From: Cellvibrionales bacterium UBA4495
Lineage (GTDB): Bacteria > Pseudomonadota > Gammaproteobacteria > Pseudomonadales > Porticoccaceae
Reading direction: 5' to 3'
Assembly: GCA_002388905.1 (NCBI GenBank)
Contig: DGNJ01000122.1
Location: 1 to 18,344 of the forward strand
DNA length: 18,344 bases
The notes beneath the pieces are model-generated. The model saw only the letters and a list, made by a program, of their open reading frames with translations. It ran no database searches and was not told the origin of the DNA. Below are positions 15,494-18,344 of the stretch, in pieces (within the stretch, counting starts at the first letter, position 1; each line of letters starts with the position of its first letter). A program made the translations under genes and the position numbers.

Positions 15494-16078
15494 TCAGGGG
15501 CTGGTCGATGCGCACTCGCTATGCCGGAAACAGCTCACCAGGTGATCGTTGACGAGCCCCGTGGCCTGCATATGGGCATAGCAGATGGTGGATCCGAAAA
15601 AGCGGAAACCTTTTTGTTTCATGTCCCGGCTGATGGCGTCGGAAAGGGGTGTCATGGACGGAACCTCCCCGAGGCGGCGCCAATGATTGATGCGGGGCTC
15701 GCCATCGGTGAAACCCCAAAAATAATCGGCAAAACTGCCGTGGCTTTCGACCACCTCGAGAAAAGCCCGGGCGTTGCCGATGGCCGCCTCGATTTTCAGC
15801 CGATTGCGGACAATGCCGCTGTCCCGCAGCAGGCGCTCGACACTGCGCCGGTTGAAGCGTGCGACCCGCTCCGGATCGAAGCCGGCGAAGGCACGCCGGT
15901 AGTTTTCCCGCTTGCGCAGGATGGTGAGCCAGGACAGGCCCGCCTGGGCGCTTTCCAGAACCAGGAATTCGAAGAGCTTGCCGTCGTCCCGGCAGGGCAC
16001 GCCCCATTCCCGGTCATGGTATTCGGTGTACAGGGCGTTGCCCCGGCACCAGGGGCAGCGATCGGGATCGTCGTTCAT
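15494..16078 (-). CDS. tag: DNA-3-methyladenine glycosylase I
   Basis: Tag removes 3-methyladenine from alkylated DNA as the first step of base-excision repair. The 194-residue protein aligns end to end with the E. coli enzyme (187). Landmarks are RCPWCRGNALYTEYHDREWGV (split: RCPWCRG and YHDREWGV), LESAQAGLSWLTILRKRENYR, NRLKIEAAIGNARAF, and FRFFGSTICYAHMQATGLVNDH. The zinc-binding set expected of the family (Cys, His near the N-terminus; His, Cys near the C-terminus) is met by C8 or C11, H21, H179 and C183, and E42 matches the base-pocket glutamate. The ATG is at 16078. The stop lies a few bases from the REP doublet. It is divergent from pip with a 78-base shared gap. Confidence 0.97.
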   Translation of the reverse strand: MNDDPDRCPWCRGNALYTEYHDREWGVPCRDDGKLFEFLVLESAQAGLSWLTILRKRENYRRAFAGFDPERVARFNRRSVERLLRDSGIVRNRLKIEAAIGNARAFLEVVESHGSFADYFWGFTDGEPRINHWRRLGEVPSMTPLSDAISRDMKQKGFRFFGSTICYAHMQATGLVNDHLVSCFRHSECASTSP

Positions 16079-16086
16079 ACCTACAG

Positions 16087-16114
16087 TTTACCCATGATCG
16101 GCTGTTACTATAAA
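16087..16114 (+). promoter_or_regulatory. Putative sigma-70 promoter for pip-dtd
   Basis: TTTACC (16087-16092), a 16-base spacer and TATAAA (16109-16114) lie 42 bases before the pip ATG, in the tag-pip divergent gap. Both elements are moderate matches. No equally good promoter was seen for tag on the opposite strand. Confidence 0.45.
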
Positions 16115-16156
16115 CGGCAGTCTTTGCTATCGCCGTAACGGCGCTTCGGGGTCCCC

Positions 16157-17113
16157 ATGCGAGTTCACTACCCGGCCATCAAACCCTATGCCACGCACCG
16201 TGTTGAGGTGGAAGCGCCCCATCGTCTTTATTTGGAGGAGTGCGGCAACCCCGACGGGGTGCCGGTGGTTTTCCTGCACGGTGGTCCCGGTGCCGGCTGC
16301 CGGGAGCAGGATCGCTGCTTTTTCGACCCGCAGCGCTATCGGATCGTGCTTTTCGATCAGCGGGGTTGCGGCCGCTCCACGCCCCATGCCTCTCTCGAAA
16401 AGAACGACACTGCGCGGCTATTGGCGGATATCGAAACCGTGCGCCGGCAGCTGGGGATCGACAGGTGGGTGGTCTTCGGCGGTTCCTGGGGGGCAACGCT
16501 GGCGCTGCTCTATGCCCAGGCTTATCCGGAGCGGGTCCAGGCGCTGATCCTGCGGGGCATTTTTCTGTGCCGCCAGGGGGATATCGACTGGTTCTACCGG
16601 CAGGGGGCCCATCGCATTTTCCCCGACTACTGGCGGGATTTCATCGAGCCTGTTTCCCGGCACCGGCGGGATGACTTGCTAACGGCCTACCACCAACTGC
16701 TCACCGGTGACAACGAACTGGAGCGCATGGCAGCCGCCAAGGCATGGTCCATCTGGGAAGGACGCTGCGCCACCCTGGATCCCCGGCCGGCGGTGGTGAA
16801 CCATTTCGGCAACCCCCATTTTGCCACTGCCCTGGCCCGAATCGAGGCCCATTATTTTGTCAATGGTGCCTTTATCGAGCCCGACCAGATTATCGGGAAT
16901 GCCGGGCAACTGAGGGGAATCCCGGGCGTTATCGTCCATGGCCGCTACGACATGGTCTGTCCGGTGGAGCAGGCTTTCGCCCTGGCCGAGGCCTGGCCGG
17001 AAGCGCAACTTGAGATCGTTCGGGATGCCGGCCATGCGTCGGGCGAGCCCGGCACCGTCCACGCGCTGGTGTCCGCCACCGATGCCATGGCGGACAGGCT
17101 GGAGAGCGAATAG
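16157..17113 (+). CDS. pip: Prolyl aminopeptidase (proline iminopeptidase)
   Basis: An alpha/beta-hydrolase of peptidase family S33 that releases N-terminal proline from peptides in the cytosol. The 318-residue length is typical. The sequence shows the oxyanion motif HGGPG (41-45), FDQRGCGRSTPH (66-77), the nucleophile elbow GGSWGAT with S110, the acid D265 in HGRYDMVCP and H293 in DAGHA. The cap-domain signature AAAKAWSIWEG is also typical of Pip. The ATG at 16157 has a GGGG five bases upstream. The stop codon shares its last base with the dtd GTG start (TAGTG), so dtd translation is coupled. The pip-dtd pair is conserved in Pseudomonas and relatives. Confidence 0.96.
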   Translation: MRVHYPAIKPYATHRVEVEAPHRLYLEECGNPDGVPVVFLHGGPGAGCREQDRCFFDPQRYRIVLFDQRGCGRSTPHASLEKNDTARLLADIETVRRQLGIDRWVVFGGSWGATLALLYAQAYPERVQALILRGIFLCRQGDIDWFYRQGAHRIFPDYWRDFIEPVSRHRRDDLLTAYHQLLTGDNELERMAAAKAWSIWEGRCATLDPRPAVVNHFGNPHFATALARIEAHYFVNGAFIEPDQIIGNAGQLRGIPGVIVHGRYDMVCPVEQAFALAEAWPEAQLEIVRDAGHASGEPGTVHALVSATDAMADRLESE

Positions 17114-17550
17114 TGCGGGCGTTGCTGCAGCGGGTCAGCGGGGCTTCGGTGGCGGTTGACGGCGAGGTCGCCGGCCGCATTGATCGGGGCCTGCTGGTCT
17201 TTTTGGCGGTCCAGGCGGGGGACGGCGAAACGCAGTGCCGGAAGCTGGCGGACAAGGTCGCCCGCTACCGGGTTTTCCCTGACAGCAGCGAGCGGATGAA
17301 CCGCAGTGTCCTGGACGTAACCGGAAGCGTTCTGGTGATTTCCCAGTTCACCCTGGCGGCGGATACCCGCAAGGGCCTGCGCCCCAGTTTCTCTTCCGCG
17401 GCGGAGCCGGGGCGGGCCGAGGCGCTTTACGAGCGTTTTATCGACAATCTGGAGGCGGCGGGAGTGCCCGTGGCGACGGGACGGTTCGGTGCCGATATGC
17501 AGGTATCCCTGTGCAACGACGGGCCTGTGACCTTTTTACTGGAAACCTGA
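17113..17550 (+). CDS. dtd: D-aminoacyl-tRNA deacylase
   Basis: Dtd hydrolyses D-amino acids (and glycine wrongly placed on tRNA-Ala) from tRNA, a chirality proofreading step. The protein is 145 residues, the same as E. coli, and keeps the two active-site motifs SQFTLAADT and NDGPVTF; the Gly-cisPro of the second enforces D-selectivity. The start is GTG at 17113, fused to the pip stop as TAGTG, and the encoded start MRALLQRVSGASV matches the family. It ends convergent to the phosphofructokinase gene with a 48-base gap in which I see no clear terminator. Confidence 0.97.
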   Translation: MRALLQRVSGASVAVDGEVAGRIDRGLLVFLAVQAGDGETQCRKLADKVARYRVFPDSSERMNRSVLDVTGSVLVISQFTLAADTRKGLRPSFSSAAEPGRAEALYERFIDNLEAAGVPVATGRFGADMQVSLCNDGPVTFLLET

Positions 17551-17598
17551 TATGACAGGGTCGATCAATGCGGCGATCGCCCCCGAGAGACCGCGCTT

Positions 17599-18344
17599 CT
17601 AAATCTCGAATCCCGTTTTGAGTTTTTTCGGCACCATCACCATCTTCAGTTTGCCGTAGGCGGGTATGCCGTTTTTGTAGGGTGGGTAGTCCTCGCCCCG
17701 AATCAGCGGCGCCAGGTATTGCCGGCCCCTGGGGGTGATGCCGAAACCGTCCCGGCTGATATAGCTGCGCGGCATCATTTTTTCCACGTTGGCCACTTTG
17801 GTCAGCGGTGCCTCCCCCAGCTTCCAGGTGTAGCGCTTGCCCTTGCCCCGCTCGATGGTGACCATCACCGCGTTCTTGCCCGACGCGGCGTACTCGACGG
17901 CGGCCCGGCCCACGGCATAGGCCTGTTCCACGTCCGTGGCGGAGGCGATGTGCCGGGCCGAACGCTGCAGGTAATCCGCCAGTGCCCAGTGGTACTTGTA
18001 GCCCAGTTCGTCCTTGATCAGGCCGGCCAGGGTGGGAGCGACTCCCCCGAGTTGCTTGTGGCCGAAGGCATCGGTGTGTTCGGACGCGGCCACCAGTGAA
18101 CCGTCCGCGTAACGGGTGCCCTCGGAGGCGACGATTACGCAGTAGCCCTTTTCCCTGACCGTATCGTTCACCTTTTTCAGGAACCTGTCCCGTTCGAAGG
18201 CCACCTCCGGCATCAGCACGATATGCGGCGGGTCACCTTTCTCCTCCCCCGCCAGGGCCCCGGCGGCGGCAATCCAGCCTGCGTGGCGACCCATGACTTC
18301 GAGGATGAACACCTTGGTGGAAGTCTCGCACATGGAGGCCACGT
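17599..18344 (-). CDS. pfp: 6-phosphofructokinase, probably pyrophosphate-dependent (partial at 5' end)
   Basis: This is the C-terminal ~248 residues of a phosphofructokinase that interconverts fructose 6-phosphate and fructose 1,6-bisphosphate. The frame is open at the window edge (VASMCETSTKVF), so the GTG at 18342 is an internal valine. Family motifs are EVMGRHAGWIAAAGAL (fructose-phosphate binding), EGTRYADGS, and YKYHWALADYLQRSARH. These, and the long C-terminal region ending GFEI, resemble the pyrophosphate-linked enzymes of methanotrophs and sulfur-oxidising gammaproteobacteria rather than E. coli PfkA. The residues that decide ATP versus pyrophosphate lie upstream and outside the window, so donor specificity is inferred. 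If correct, the reaction is reversible and can serve gluconeogenesis or the Calvin cycle. Confidence 0.87.
   Translation of the reverse strand, partial: VASMCETSTKVFILEVMGRHAGWIAAAGALAGEEKGDPPHIVLMPEVAFERDRFLKKVNDTVREKGYCVIVASEGTRYADGSLVAASEHTDAFGHKQLGGVAPTLAGLIKDELGYKYHWALADYLQRSARHIASATDVEQAYAVGRAAVEYAASGKNAVMVTIERGKGKRYTWKLGEAPLTKVANVEKMMPRSYISRDGFGITPRGRQYLAPLIRGEDYPPYKNGIPAYGKLKMVMVPKKLKTGFEI

Overview
The window is chromosomal backbone of a GC-rich gammaproteobacterium. The gene order carB-greA, the rhodanese-secB pair, the glnA/ntrB/ntrC cluster and the pip-dtd pair all match Gammaproteobacteria outside the enterics. The phosphofructokinase at the right edge resembles the pyrophosphate-dependent enzymes of methanotrophs and sulfur-oxidising Chromatiales. 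That suggests a chemolithotrophic or Chromatiales-like host, but this is an inference and no rRNA is present to test it. No plasmid, prophage, IS element, CRISPR array or tRNA is visible.

Layout. On the + strand, the 3' part of carB overlaps greA, followed by a membrane-anchored rhodanese-like protein and secB. On the - strand, convergent with secB, lies a nitrogen-control block: glnA, a DUF4124-type exported protein, ntrB and ntrC. Divergent from glnA, the + strand carries thiI, a membrane PAS-GGDEF-EAL protein, typA/bipA and a membrane GGDEF protein. A REP doublet (REPIN-like palindrome) separates the last of these from tag on the - strand. Divergent from tag are pip and dtd on the + strand. 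The 3' part of a phosphofructokinase gene (- strand) closes the window.

How it works together. The best-supported non-coding content is the NtrC regulon wiring. glnA has a near-perfect sigma-54 promoter with two NtrC palindromes 31 bp apart about 100 and 130 bp upstream. ntrBC has a second sigma-54 promoter of its own, with one near-perfect NtrC palindrome at almost the same distance. A strong terminator after glnA separates the two units, so the cluster looks like two NtrC-activated transcripts rather than one glnALG operon. The other theme is cyclic-di-GMP. Two membrane GGDEF proteins flank typA, one under a CRP-like palindrome and one behind a leader able to form alternative hairpins.

The genes themselves are mostly well-known families. 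The observations most worth a second look are regulatory: the ntrBC sigma-54 promoter, the CRP-like site, the structured GGDEF leader, the REP doublet, and a rhodanese-fold protein with no cysteine.
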